Source: CAYWMY01 sp046352935 (GTDB lineage Bacteria; Pseudomonadota; Gammaproteobacteria; Steroidobacterales; Steroidobacteraceae). From it: a stretch of 64,000 bases of DNA. A model generated the notes under the pieces. It had not been told where the DNA came from. It saw only the letters and a list, made by a program, of their open reading frames with translations, and ran no database searches. Below, piece by piece: positions 24,101-32,670 of the stretch (position 1 is its first letter; every line of letters begins with the position of its first letter). The stretch is taken from contig JAXMGR010000012.1 in the NCBI GenBank assembly GCA_046352935.1, positions 1 through 64,000 of the forward strand, given 5' to 3'. The position numbers and the translations under genes are program-made.

Positions 24101-24354
24101 CCAGCGCGGATTCCGGAGCCGTCGGAGTCGCCGCCGGAGCAGTCGCGGACGCGCTGGTGCGTGCGACGCTCGCTTCCGTTGCGCAGCTGGCCGTGGTGCC
24201 GCTGCAGGACCTGTTGCGGCTCGGCACCGAAGGCCGGATGAACACGCCCGGCACGGACCGCGGCAACTGGAGCTGGCGTTTCGCGTGGGGCGACGTCGCG
24301 GCGGGTGACGTCGCGCGCTGGCGGCGCTGGAACTCGATCTACGGCCGGACCTGA
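21127..24354 (+). CDS. fusion of GH57 glucanase-like domain and GH77 4-alpha-glucanotransferase (MalQ)
   Basis: 1075 residues with two carbohydrate-active domains. Residues 1 to about 530 are GH57: VVLCWHMHQPEYRD at the start, nucleophile candidate Glu283 in CWPSEGAV, and IILDGENAWEHY with the acid/base Asp389. A Gly/Ala-rich linker of about 50 residues follows. From about 583 the protein is GH77: GVLLHPSSLPE, GNPLYRW, nucleophile Asp863 in LVRIDHFRGLEACWEI, acid/base Glu910 in VAEDLGIITPEV and the third carboxylate Asp963 in SGTHDNDTT. All expected catalytic residues appear intact, so both halves should work. GH57 members hydrolyse or branch alpha-glucans; GH77 transfers glucan chains. It directly follows glgC with no spacer. 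Confidence 0.9.
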   Translation: MASRLRVVLCWHMHQPEYRDGLTGEELLPWVALHAIKDYVDMVAHLEAVPAARAVVNFSPVLLEQIEATATGLSSHLSAGTRLASPLLRLLTPGGVPRDRGEWSELVRACLRAHRQHLVERHPAYRELADEAGRRLHGGTVSTLGEGFIVDLAVWYHLAWLGETVRRADPRVAEFEARGQGFTAADCRRVLELVSELLSGVLPRYRRLAEQGRLELAMSPWMHPIVPLLLDFQSVRESLPGAPLPGPVSYPGGAVRARRHLEEGRSIFRRLLGVEPRGCWPSEGAVSTGCVELLAECGFEWAASGEGVLRASLERSGRVPVVERLNRGWRAGAGGVPCFFRSDHLSDLIGFNYAHWHGDDAVRDLVHQLERLADELAHAPQSVVSIILDGENAWEHYPFNGYYFLRGLYEALAAHPRLELATFHDVVSAGGVADELPVLVAGSWVHGTLATWIGERSKNRCWELLVDAKRAFDAAQSAGRLDAAALARAERQLAVCEGSDWAWWYGDYNPADAVTSFDRLYRRHLASLYELLDEAPPPEAAVAVAVGGGTAEHGGVMRRGAVVATRAVAERAPPVRLPVFDRRRAGVLLHPSSLPEAGTTGALGTGAIRWLDTMAASGFSVWQVLPLGPVGPDGSPYLARSNHAGNECLVDVSELVHSGLLHEAVLAEVRDPDRHAHALDAAYETLCSQPSHPWRDELAAFVDGQSAWLADYALFEALARDRRAPWWSWPSPLRDRDPVALAASRQHLAYGCGRVSFGQFLFFRQWSALRQAAAERGIALFGDLPIYVAEDSVEVWTQRDLFLLDESGRPQVVAGVPPDYFSAEGQRWGNPLYRWPRHVANGFGWWRGRLRAQLALFDLVRIDHFRGLEACWEIPASSPHARDGAWRKVPGAALLEALKHEAGGLPVVAEDLGIITPEVDQLRESFDLPGMRVLQFGFDGSSGNPHLPHNYTRRTVAYSGTHDNDTTVGWYRSLDPGTAGGVCEYLSVGSSTSADSGAVGVAAGAVADALVRATLASVAQLAVVPLQDLLRLGTEGRMNTPGTDRGNWSWRFAWGDVAAGDVARWRRWNSIYGRT

Positions 24355-24442
24355 CGCCCGCGATCCGGAAGGAGAGGGAACGCAGATCCCGCGCGGCGTC
24401 TCCGGCCCGGTCCCATCGGGACACAGGCTGCGGAATCGTCCG

Positions 24443-25897
24443 TCAGGACAGCAACCGCGCGTACTCGGCCTCGTAGAGACCGCACTGGTTCTCCCAGGAG
24501 AAGTCCTGCCGCATGCCGTTCCGCCTCAGGCGGTTCCAGGCCGTGCGGTCCCTGAACAGGTCCAGCGCGCGATGAATGGCCCAGCTCACGCCGTTGACAT
24601 CGTAGTGTTCGAACACGATCCCCGTGCCGTCTCCGGTCGTCTCGTCGAAATTCCGGACCGAGTCCGCCAGGCCACCGGTGCGGCGCACGATCGGCACCGT
24701 GCCGTAGCGCAGGCTGTACATCTGGTTGAGCCCGCAGGGCTCGTAGAGGGACGGCATCAGGAACATGTCGCAGCCGGCTTCGATCCAGTGGGCGAGTTCC
24801 TCGCTGTAGCCGCGTTCGAAGGCGACCCGGCCGGGAAGAGTCCGTGCGAGATCGTGAAAGAACTCCTCGAAGCGTTCGTCACCGTTGCCCAGCACGACGA
24901 GGGCAGCATCATGCGCGGCGAGCAGCGGCGGCAGTGCGCCGATCAGCAGATCGATGCCCTTCTGGACGACGAGTCTCGACACCATGCCGATGAGCGGTGT
25001 CGATCGGTCGAGACGCACCCCGACCCGTCGCGCGAGCGCCTTCTTCACGAGCCGCTTGCCGTGCAGCCTGCGCAGCGTGTAGTGCTCCGGCAGATAGCGG
25101 TCGGTCTCGGGATTCCACTCGTGGACGTCGATGCCGTTGAGGATGCCGACGACCCCGGCGCCGCGGCTGCGGATCACGCCATCGAGTCCCATGCCCTGTT
25201 CGGGCGTGGCGATCTCACGCGCATAGCCGGGACTCACCGTCGTGACCAGGTCCGCGTAGCGGATCGCCTGCTTCATGACGTTGATGTGGCCGGCGACCAG
25301 ATCCTGCCGGTCGAGCATGTCCACAGCCGGACCCAGCCCGAGGTCCGCGACGTGATCGGCGCCGATGTGTCCCTGGTAGCCGAGATTGTGGATCGTGAAA
25401 ACGGTCCGCGTGGTCCGGAAGAGCCGGTCCCAGGCGTACACGGACTTGAGGTAGAGGGGAAGAAGTCCGGTGTGCCAGTCGTGGCAGTGGACGATCTCCG
25501 GCGCGAAGGCCATGCGCTGGCAGGCCTCGATCGCAGCGCGTGTCAGCACCAGGAACCGACGATGTTCGTCCGGTCCGCTGGAATACAGGGATGGCCGGTC
25601 GTAGAGCTCCGGGCACTCGACCAGGTACACCTGGAGGCGCGACTCCGGGACCTCGGCGTGGCTGATCGAGACCTCGTATCGATGGTGGCCGAGCACGATC
25701 GGGATCCGCTGCAGGAATTCGACGGGCCACCGCCGGACGATGCGCGCAAGAGCGCTGCGATACGCGGGCAGGAAGACACGCACGTCGTGGCCGCGCGCGT
25801 CCAGAGTGCGTGCCAGAGCGCCCGCGGCGTCGCCGAGTCCGCCGGCCTTGGCGAGTGGCGAGAATTCGGCGGTGACGTAACAGATCCGGTGGGGCAT
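24443..25897 (-). CDS. glgA: glycogen synthase GlgA
   Basis: 484 residues, GT5 family. It extends alpha-1,4-glucan from ADP-glucose. The N-terminal KAGGLGD loop (Lys17) binds ADP-glucose; HCHDWHTGLLPLYLK and FTIHNLGYQG lie in the first Rossmann domain; PLIGMVSRLVVQKGIDLL and FLMPSLYEPCGLNQMYSLRYG with the catalytic Glu lie in the second. The protein ends with DFSWENQCGLYEAEY. It converges on the GH57-GH77 gene and is divergent from thrS. Together with glgB, glgC and glgP it completes the synthesis and storage pathway in this cluster. Confidence 0.96.
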   Translation of the reverse strand: MPHRICYVTAEFSPLAKAGGLGDAAGALARTLDARGHDVRVFLPAYRSALARIVRRWPVEFLQRIPIVLGHHRYEVSISHAEVPESRLQVYLVECPELYDRPSLYSSGPDEHRRFLVLTRAAIEACQRMAFAPEIVHCHDWHTGLLPLYLKSVYAWDRLFRTTRTVFTIHNLGYQGHIGADHVADLGLGPAVDMLDRQDLVAGHINVMKQAIRYADLVTTVSPGYAREIATPEQGMGLDGVIRSRGAGVVGILNGIDVHEWNPETDRYLPEHYTLRRLHGKRLVKKALARRVGVRLDRSTPLIGMVSRLVVQKGIDLLIGALPPLLAAHDAALVVLGNGDERFEEFFHDLARTLPGRVAFERGYSEELAHWIEAGCDMFLMPSLYEPCGLNQMYSLRYGTVPIVRRTGGLADSVRNFDETTGDGTGIVFEHYDVNGVSWAIHRALDLFRDRTAWNRLRRNGMRQDFSWENQCGLYEAEYARLLS

Positions 25898-26071
25898 GGT
25901 ATCGGCGGCGCGGAAGCGGTGGATCCCGGCAGCCGAATGTTAGCGGCCGCCGACCGGGATTAGTACGGTGCGTGCGGCTTGCTGCGCGCGACGACCATCG
26001 GGTATCGTGCGCCGGGTGAGGCGGGTGCCATGGTGGATCCGCCTTTTTTCATCGCCCAGCCTGGATGAATC

Positions 26072-27997
26072 ATGCCGGTCGTCACGCTACCCGATGGCAG
26101 TCAGCGCCACTTCGATCACGAGGTCACCGTGGCGGAGGTCGCCGCCGGTATCGGTGCGGGGCTCGCGCGGGCGGCTCTCGCGGGAGAGGTCGACTCGCGC
26201 CTCGTGGACACATCCCACCGTATCGCGCGCGATGCACGACTGCGGATCATCACGGTGCGTGATGCCGAGGGGCTGGAGATCATCCGCCATTCCACGGCCC
26301 ACCTGCTGGCCCAGGCCGTCAAGCAGCTCTTCCCGGAGGCGCAGATCACCATCGGCCCCGTGATCGAGGACGGCTTCTACTACGATTTCTCGTTCCATCG
26401 CGCGTTCACACCCGAGGACCTCGAGCGCATCGAGGCTCGCATGCACGAACTCGCGAAGGCCGACCAGCCCGTGGAACGGCGCGTGATGCCGCGCGACGCG
26501 GCCGTCGCCCATTTCAAGTCCCTGGGCGAGCACTACAAGGCCGAAATCATCTCCAGCATTCCTGGCGGCGAGGACATCTCTCTCTACGGACAGGGTGGCT
26601 GGGAGGATCTGTGCCGGGGGCCGCACGTCCCGTCGACGGGACGGCTCGGCGCATTCAAGCTCATGAAGGTCTCGGGCGCCTACTGGCGCGGCGACTCGCG
26701 CAACGAGATGCTGCAGCGGATCTACGGAACGGCGTGGCCCGACGAGAAGCAGCTCAAGGCCTATCTGCTGCGCATCGAGGAGGCGGAGAAGCGCGATCAC
26801 CGCCGCGTGGGGCGTGAACTCGACCTGTTCCACCAGCAGGACGAGGCCGTCGGCAGCGTCTTCTGGCATCCGAAGGGCTACACGCTCTGGCGCTGCATCG
26901 AGCAGTACATGCGCGAGCGGCTGCTCGCCGCGGGCTATCAGGAAGTGCGCACGCCGCAGCTCCTCGACCGCACGCTGTGGGAGAAGACCGGCCACTGGGA
27001 CAACTATCGCGAGAACATGTTCATCGCCGAGTCCGAGGAGCGCATGCTCGCGGTCAAGCCGATGAACTGCCCGGGCCACGTGCTGATCTACAAGCAGGGC
27101 ATCAAGTCCTACCGCGATCTGCCGCTCAGGATCGCCGAGTTCGGGTCCTGTCATCGCAACGAACCGTCGGGTGCCCTGCACGGCCTCATGCGCGTGCGCG
27201 CGTTCACGCAGGACGACGCCCACATCTTCTGCACCGAGGACCAGATCAACGCGGAAACCGTCGCGTTCTGCGGCCTGCTGCGTTCGGTCTACCGCGACTT
27301 CGGCTTCGACGACGTCCACGTGAAGTTCTCGGACCGGCCCGCCAAGCGCGCCGGCAGCGATGCGACCTGGGACAAGGCCGAGTCGGCGCTGCGTTCTGCC
27401 GTGGAGGCGGCCGGTCTCGAATTCACTCTGAATCCCGGCGAGGGCGCGTTCTACGGCCCGAAGCTCGAGTTCGTGCTGCGTGACGCCATCGGCCGCGACT
27501 GGCAGTGCGGGACGCTGCAGGTCGATTTCGTGCTGCCGGAACGGCTCGGCGCCGAGTTCGTCGCAGAGGATGGCGGGCGTCCCCGGCCCGTGATGCTCCA
27601 CCGCGCGATCCTCGGTTCCTTCGAGCGCTTCATCGGCATCCTGATCGAAAATCACGCGGGAAAGCTGCCCACCTGGCTCGCTCCGGTGCAGGCGGTGCTG
27701 ATGAATATCACCGACCGTTCTGCCGATTTCATACGTGAATCTGCGGAAATCCTTAAGAATCAGGGATTTCGCGTGGAAATCGACTTGCGTAACGAAAAAG
27801 TCGGCTATAAGATTCGCGAACACACCTTGAAACGGGTCCCGTATCTGCTCGTTGCGGGCGATCGGGAAGTGCAAGCCAAGACGCTGGCCGTGCGCACGCG
27901 ATCAGGCAAGGACTTGGGAAGCATGGCACTCGATGCCGTGGCTGCCCGACTCGCCGAAGACATCGCGGGCCGCGGCCGCGGCATTTCGGAGGACTGA
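26072..27997 (+). CDS. thrS: threonyl-tRNA synthetase
   Basis: 641 residues, full length. It charges tRNA-Thr in the cytoplasm. Order of domains: TGS (MPVVTLPDGSQRHFDHE), the editing domain with HSTAHLLAQAVKQLFP, the class II catalytic core (VKPMNCPGHVLIYKQGIKSY, FGSCHRNEPSGALHGLMRVR, RAILGSFERFIGILIE) and the C-terminal anticodon-binding domain (LKRVPYLLVAGDREV). It is the first gene of the conserved thrS-infC-rpmI-rplT-pheST-ihfA group. The last 10 bases contain the ribosome site of infC. Confidence 0.98.
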   Translation: MPVVTLPDGSQRHFDHEVTVAEVAAGIGAGLARAALAGEVDSRLVDTSHRIARDARLRIITVRDAEGLEIIRHSTAHLLAQAVKQLFPEAQITIGPVIEDGFYYDFSFHRAFTPEDLERIEARMHELAKADQPVERRVMPRDAAVAHFKSLGEHYKAEIISSIPGGEDISLYGQGGWEDLCRGPHVPSTGRLGAFKLMKVSGAYWRGDSRNEMLQRIYGTAWPDEKQLKAYLLRIEEAEKRDHRRVGRELDLFHQQDEAVGSVFWHPKGYTLWRCIEQYMRERLLAAGYQEVRTPQLLDRTLWEKTGHWDNYRENMFIAESEERMLAVKPMNCPGHVLIYKQGIKSYRDLPLRIAEFGSCHRNEPSGALHGLMRVRAFTQDDAHIFCTEDQINAETVAFCGLLRSVYRDFGFDDVHVKFSDRPAKRAGSDATWDKAESALRSAVEAAGLEFTLNPGEGAFYGPKLEFVLRDAIGRDWQCGTLQVDFVLPERLGAEFVAEDGGRPRPVMLHRAILGSFERFIGILIENHAGKLPTWLAPVQAVLMNITDRSADFIRESAEILKNQGFRVEIDLRNEKVGYKIREHTLKRVPYLLVAGDREVQAKTLAVRTRSGKDLGSMALDAVAARLAEDIAGRGRGISED

Positions 27998-28000
27998 AGT

Positions 28001-28519
28001 ATTTCGACGACCAAACGCGTCCGGCGAAACGAGGAGATCCTTTCGCCCACCGTACGCGTCATCGGCCCCGACGGACAACAGGTCGGCGTGCTGACCCGCT
28101 TCGAAGCGCTGGACATGGCGCGCGCAGCGGAGATGGATCTCGTGGAAGTTTCGCCGACCGCCGAACCGCCGGTCTGCCGGGTGATGGACTTCGGCAAGTA
28201 CTTGTTCGAGATGAACAAGAAGGCGCATTCGGCGAAGCGCAAGCAGAAGCAGATCCAGATCAAGGAAGTGAAGTTTCGTCCCGGTACGGAAGAGGGCGAT
28301 TACCAGGTCAAGCTGCGTAATCTCCAGCGCTTCCTGACCGAGGGTGACAAGGCCAAGATAACCTTGCGTTTTCGAGGCCGGGAAATGGTGCATCAGGAGA
28401 TCGGACGCCGACTCCTCGATCGGTTGGTGACGGACCTCGCCGGTCTGGCGGTGGTCGAACAGAACCCACTGATGGAGGGACGGCAGATGGTGATGATGAT
28501 CGCACCGAAGAAGAAGTGA
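28001..28519 (+). CDS. infC: translation initiation factor IF-3 with ATT start
   Basis: 172 residues when read from ATT at 28001 (then STTKRVRRNEEILSPTVRVI). GGAGG at 27988-27992 lies 8 nt before the ATT, inside the end of thrS. The first canonical codon in frame is ATG at 28088, which would remove most of the N-terminal domain, so the ATT is almost certainly the start, as in E. coli infC. IF-3 rejects non-canonical start codons and so represses its own mRNA. Family signatures include VSPTAEPPVCRVMDFGKY and the C-terminal VKFRPGTEEGDYQVKL and ITLRFRGREM. Confidence 0.95.
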   Translation: MSTTKRVRRNEEILSPTVRVIGPDGQQVGVLTRFEALDMARAAEMDLVEVSPTAEPPVCRVMDFGKYLFEMNKKAHSAKRKQKQIQIKEVKFRPGTEEGDYQVKLRNLQRFLTEGDKAKITLRFRGREMVHQEIGRRLLDRLVTDLAGLAVVEQNPLMEGRQMVMMIAPKKK

Positions 28520-28538
28520 CCGGCGGCAAGTCCGCCGG
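28520..28538 (+). promoter_or_regulatory. hairpin between infC and rpmI
   Basis: CCGGCGG-CAAGT-CCGCCGG forms a 7-bp stem directly behind the infC stop codon. It has no U-run, so it is more likely an mRNA stability or control element than a terminator. In E. coli this region takes part in repression of rpmI-rplT by ribosomal protein L20; whether that holds here is not shown. Confidence 0.4.
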
Positions 28539-28593
28539 AACGCCTCCAGCCCGCGCTCGCGCGGTGCGAAGAGGTCAAAACAGGAGTCGAACC

Positions 28594-28788
28594 ATGCCCA
28601 AGTTGAAGACCAACCGGGCCGCGGCGAAGCGTTTTCGCAAGACTGCGAAGGGTTTCAAACGCGGCCAGTCCCACCGTCGCCACATCCTCACCAAGAAGCC
28701 GAGCAAGCGGAAGCGCCAGCTCAGGACCGGCATGATGGTCCACGAGACCGACGTGAACCGCGTCGAGCAGATGCTGCCGAACCACTGA
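28594..28788 (+). CDS. rpmI: 50S ribosomal protein L35
   Basis: 64 residues, normal size. The basic sequence MPKLKTNRAAAKRFRKTAKG followed by HILTKKPSKRKRQLR is the L35 signature. It is part of the large ribosomal subunit. An AGGAG ribosome site lies 9 nt before the ATG. It sits between infC and rplT as in most bacteria; the frame upstream of this ATG is not conserved. Confidence 0.98.
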   Translation: MPKLKTNRAAAKRFRKTAKGFKRGQSHRRHILTKKPSKRKRQLRTGMMVHETDVNRVEQMLPNH

Positions 28789-28813
28789 CGCCCGAGCGAC
28801 TGGGAGCGAGAAA

Positions 28814-29173
28814 ATGGCACGAGTGAAGCGGGGCGTCATCGCTGGACGCCGCCACAAGAAAGTTCTGAAGAAGGCGAAGGGCTACTACGGGGCCCGCAGC
28901 AAGGTCTACCGCGTCGCGAAGCAGGCCGTCATCAAGGCGGGCCAGTATGCGTTTCGCGACCGACGCGCCAAGAAGCGTGAGTTCCGTGCACTCTGGGTGC
29001 AGCGGATCAACGCTGCGGCACGGGTGCACGGTCTGTCCTACAGCAGGCTGATATCCGGACTGAAGAAGGCCAGCATCGAGATCGACCGCAAGGCGCTCGC
29101 GGATCTCGCCGTACACGATGCGGCGGCATTCGGTGCCGTGGCCGAGAAGGCGAAGGCGGCCCTCGCGGCCTGA
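28814..29173 (+). CDS. rplT: 50S ribosomal protein L20
   Basis: 119 residues. MARVKRGVIAGRRHKKVLKKAKGYYGARSK and the later RRAKKREFRALWVQRINAA (read in sections) match L20, an early assembly protein of the 50S subunit that in E. coli also represses rpmI-rplT translation. A GGGAGCGAG ribosome site precedes the ATG. It follows rpmI after 25 nt. Confidence 0.98.
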   Translation: MARVKRGVIAGRRHKKVLKKAKGYYGARSKVYRVAKQAVIKAGQYAFRDRRAKKREFRALWVQRINAAARVHGLSYSRLISGLKKASIEIDRKALADLAVHDAAAFGAVAEKAKAALAA

Positions 29174-29265
29174 CCGCGGGCTGCGGTCATCGGGTCGGTC
29201 TGCGTGGCGTCGGGTCCCCGACCGGGATCCGGCGCCCGTCCCGGCCTCAGCGCGGGGAGCCGGCC

Positions 29266-30288
29266 TTGCAGAATCTCGAATCCCTCATCGAGCAGACGCT
29301 CGCCGCCGTCGCTGCGGCGACGGACCTGCCCGCTCTCGATGCCGTGCGCGTTGGCATCCTCGGCAGGAAGGGTGCGATCACGGAACAGCTGAAGGCGCTC
29401 GGCGCCCTGCCACCGACCGAGCGACCGGGCGCTGGCGCGCGCATCAACGAAGCCCGTGATCGGCTCAGCGCCGCGATCGAAGCGCGTCGCGAGTCGCTCG
29501 AGGCGGCGGCCGTCGCGGCCGAACTCGCCGCTTCGGCCATCGACGTCACGCTGCCCGGCCGCGGACAGTCCTGCGGCGGCCTGCACCCGGTGACGCGCAC
29601 GCGGCTGCGCATCGAGGCGATCTTCCGGCAGGCGGGTTTCGACGTTGCCGAGGGTCCGGAGGTGGAGGATGACTTCCACAACTTCGGCGCACTGAACATC
29701 CCGTCGGATCATCCGGCGCGGGCCATGCACGACACGTTCTATTTCCCGGACGGGCGCCTGCTCCGGACCCATACCTCGCCTGTCCAGATCCGCGCGATGT
29801 TGCGTGCGGGTGCGCCCATCCGCCTGATCGCTCCCGGGCGTGTGTTCCGCTGCGACTCGGACATGACCCACACGCCGATGTTCCATCAGGTCGAGGGCCT
29901 GGTCGTCGACGAGCATGTGAGTTTCGCGAACCTCAAGGCCGTCCTGTCGGGCTTCTTCGCGCAGTTCTTCGAGCGACCGCTCGCCATGCGTTTCCGTCCC
30001 TCGTACTTCCCCTTCACCGAACCGTCCGCCGAAGCCGACATCCAGTGCGTGTTCTGTTCGGGGAGCGGGTGCCGCGTCTGCAAGCAGACCGGCTGGCTCG
30101 AGGTGCTTGGCTGCGGCATGGTGCATCCGAACGTGCTGCGCGCCTGCGATGTCGACCCCGATCGCTACCAGGGATATGCGTTCGGCCTGGGGATCGATCG
30201 GCTGACGATGCTGCGTTACGCCGTGAACGATCTACGGCTGTTCTTCGAAAACGATCTGCGCTTCCTCGCGCAGTTCAATCAGGGGTAG
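29266..30288 (+). CDS. pheS: phenylalanyl-tRNA synthetase alpha subunit
   Basis: 340 residues read from a TTG start (MQNLESLIEQTLAAV) behind GGGGAG; no ATG or GTG gives a better N-terminus. The N-terminal coiled coil is followed by the class II core: GGLHPVTRT, FDVAEGPEVEDDFHNFGALNIP, THTPMFHQVEGLVV, FRPSYFPFTEPSAE and LEVLGCGMVHPNVLR. An insert with four cysteines (CVFCSGSGCRVC) lies before GWLEVLG; this insert is common in many bacterial PheS proteins though absent in E. coli. It pairs with PheT, encoded 2 nt downstream. I found no Phe-rich leader peptide upstream. Confidence 0.96.
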   Translation: MQNLESLIEQTLAAVAAATDLPALDAVRVGILGRKGAITEQLKALGALPPTERPGAGARINEARDRLSAAIEARRESLEAAAVAAELAASAIDVTLPGRGQSCGGLHPVTRTRLRIEAIFRQAGFDVAEGPEVEDDFHNFGALNIPSDHPARAMHDTFYFPDGRLLRTHTSPVQIRAMLRAGAPIRLIAPGRVFRCDSDMTHTPMFHQVEGLVVDEHVSFANLKAVLSGFFAQFFERPLAMRFRPSYFPFTEPSAEADIQCVFCSGSGCRVCKQTGWLEVLGCGMVHPNVLRACDVDPDRYQGYAFGLGIDRLTMLRYAVNDLRLFFENDLRFLAQFNQG

Positions 30289-30290
30289 CC

Positions 30291-32666
30291 ATGCGCATCA
30301 GTGCCGACTGGCTGAACAGCATGGCGGCCGCGGGCTGGGATGCCGCCACCCTGGCTCGGCGCCTCACGATGGCCGGTCTCGAGGTCGAGGCACTGGAGCC
30401 CGCGGCCCCGGCGTTCCGCGGTGTCGTCGTGGGTGAGGTGCTCGAATGCGAGCGCCATCCGGATGCCGACAAGCTGAGCGTGTGCCGCGTCGCTGCCGGC
30501 GGCGAGGTACTGCAGGTCGTCTGTGGTGCCGCGAACGTGCGCAAGGGCCTGAAGGTCGCGCTGGCGCAGGTCGGGGCCACGTTGCCGGGTGGGCTCGGGA
30601 TCAGGCGTGCGAAGCTGCGGGGCGTGGAGTCGCAGGGCATGCTCTGCTCGGCGCAGGAACTCGGCATCGGCGAAGGTGTTGCGGGAATCCTGGAACTGCC
30701 CCCGGAATTCGAACCCGGTGCGGACCTTCGCGTGGCGCTCGGACTCGACGACGCGGTGCTGACGATCAACCTCACACCGAACCGTGGCGACTGCCTGTCG
30801 GTGCTCGGTGTGGCGCGCGAGGTCGCGGCGCTCTCCGGGTGTACGTTGCGTGCGCCGGAGTGCCCGGTGGTGGGGCCGGTGCACGAGGACCGCCATGCGG
30901 TCCGGGTCGAGGCGCCGGCGGCGTGCCCGAAGTTCGTGGGTCGCGTGCTGCGTGGTATCGATCCGGCGGCGGTGACGCCGCTGTGGATTCAGGAGCGGCT
31001 GCGGCGGGCCGGGTTGCGCTGCATTTCCCCGGTCGTCGACGTCACGAACTACGTGATGCTGGAAGTGGGTCAGCCGATGCACGCCTACGACCTGCGGCGG
31101 CTCAGCGGCGACGTCGTCGTGCGGCAGGCGACGGTGCAGGAGCCGCTGACCCTGCTCGATGGTCGCGAACTGCGCCTGGATCCCGATGTTCTCGTGATCG
31201 CCGATGCGGCAGGGCCGCTCGGCCTCGCCGGCATCATGGGCGGCGAGAAGAGCGGCATCGTCGCCGACACCCGGGATGTGTTCCTGGAGGTCGCCTGGTT
31301 CGCGCCATCGGCAATCGCCGGCCGCGCGCGGCGCTACGGACTGCACACGGATGCGTCGCAGCGTTTCGAGCGCGGGGTCGACCCGACCTTGTCCGAACGG
31401 GCGATGGAGCGGGCAACTGATCTTCTGGTCGGGATCGCAGGCGCCAGCCCCGGGCCCACAGTCGTCACGGCGAGCGGCGAACTCGCCGGACGCGAGGCGC
31501 CGGTCGTGACGATGCGCAAGGGCCACGCCGCGAGCCTGCTGGGAATCGAGATTCCGGAGGACGAGATCCCAACGCTACTCCGCCGGCTCGGAATGGCGGT
31601 CGACGAGAAGGACGGGAGCTGGCTGGTCACCCCGCCGCCGTTCCGATTCGACATCGAGATCGCGCAGGATCTCGTCGAGGAGGTTGCGCGCCTGCGGGGT
31701 TACGACACCATCCCGATCGTCGACGCGCTGTCTCCGGAACGGCCGGGATGTGCGACGGAGCGGTCGGTGGTGCGTGAACGGGTCGCGATGCGTCTGGCCG
31801 ATCGCGGCTACCAGGAGGCGATCACCTACAGTTTTGTTGATCCCGCGCTGCAGCGGCTGCTCTTCCCGGAATCGCAGGCACTTTCGCTGGCGAATCCCAT
31901 TGCGTCGGATCTTTCGGAGATGAGGGTCTCGCTGTGGCCCGGGTTGCTTCGTGCGTTACGGGAGAATCTGCGCCGGCAGCAGGATCGGGTCCGGCTGTTC
32001 GAGTCAGGAATTCGTTTCGACTGTTCCGGGAACGCCTTGGTCGAGCGTCAGACGGTCGCGGGCGTTTGCTACGGAAAATCTGTGCCGGAACAGTGGGATG
32101 AAGATGATCGTGAATCTGATTTCTACGATCTGAAGGGCGACGTCGAGGCCGTGCTTGCTCTGGCAGGCGCGGGTGGACTGCGTTTCGTTGCCGGGGGGCC
32201 GCCCTGCCTGCATCCCGGGCGGAGCGCCTGGATCGAGCGCCGTGGTGAACGGATCGGCGTGCTCGGCGAGCTTCATCCTCAACTTGCCCGCGAGTTCGAC
32301 CTGAAGGCGGCGACATTGCTGTTCGAGCTCGACTTCGACAGGAGTTTCTCGTCGCAACCCGCTGTGTACACGGAGATTTCGCGCTTTCCACACGTGCGGC
32401 GGGATCTGGCGGTCGTGGTCGATGAGCGCGTGGTTTTGGATGCACTCGTGGAAAGTGCTAGTGTTGCGGGCGCAGGCCTGCTGCGAGAAATAAGAATCTT
32501 CGACGTCTACCGGGGGGCGGGGATAGAATCCGGTAGAAAAAGCGTTGCTTTAGGCTTGATTTTGCAAGACTCTTCTCGCACTCTAACCGACACCGATGTC
32601 GATCAGGTGGTGGCTCTTGTCGCTGCGAGACTGAAGCAGGACCACGACGCGACGTTGCGGGAATAG
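30291..32666 (+). CDS. pheT: phenylalanyl-tRNA synthetase beta subunit
   Basis: 791 residues, full length. With PheS it forms the alpha2-beta2 enzyme and carries the editing site. Order: tRNA-binding domain (VVGEVLECERHPDADKLSVC, QVVCGAANVRKGLKVALA), B3/B4 editing domain (LSVLGVAREVAALSG, ISPVVDVTNYVMLEVGQPMH, IMGGEKSG), B5 domain and the C-terminal anticodon-binding FDX-ACB domain (EISRFPHVRRDLAVVVDE). The ATG at 30291 follows the pheS stop by 2 nt. Confidence 0.97.
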   Translation: MRISADWLNSMAAAGWDAATLARRLTMAGLEVEALEPAAPAFRGVVVGEVLECERHPDADKLSVCRVAAGGEVLQVVCGAANVRKGLKVALAQVGATLPGGLGIRRAKLRGVESQGMLCSAQELGIGEGVAGILELPPEFEPGADLRVALGLDDAVLTINLTPNRGDCLSVLGVAREVAALSGCTLRAPECPVVGPVHEDRHAVRVEAPAACPKFVGRVLRGIDPAAVTPLWIQERLRRAGLRCISPVVDVTNYVMLEVGQPMHAYDLRRLSGDVVVRQATVQEPLTLLDGRELRLDPDVLVIADAAGPLGLAGIMGGEKSGIVADTRDVFLEVAWFAPSAIAGRARRYGLHTDASQRFERGVDPTLSERAMERATDLLVGIAGASPGPTVVTASGELAGREAPVVTMRKGHAASLLGIEIPEDEIPTLLRRLGMAVDEKDGSWLVTPPPFRFDIEIAQDLVEEVARLRGYDTIPIVDALSPERPGCATERSVVRERVAMRLADRGYQEAITYSFVDPALQRLLFPESQALSLANPIASDLSEMRVSLWPGLLRALRENLRRQQDRVRLFESGIRFDCSGNALVERQTVAGVCYGKSVPEQWDEDDRESDFYDLKGDVEAVLALAGAGGLRFVAGGPPCLHPGRSAWIERRGERIGVLGELHPQLAREFDLKAATLLFELDFDRSFSSQPAVYTEISRFPHVRRDLAVVVDERVVLDALVESASVAGAGLLREIRIFDVYRGAGIESGRKSVALGLILQDSSRTLTDTDVDQVVALVAARLKQDHDATLRE

Positions 32667-32670
32667 GCGG

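Noticed and set aside
29174..29265. pheM-like leader peptide before pheS
   Set aside because: I found no short frame with a run of Phe codons and no attenuator hairpin with U-run.
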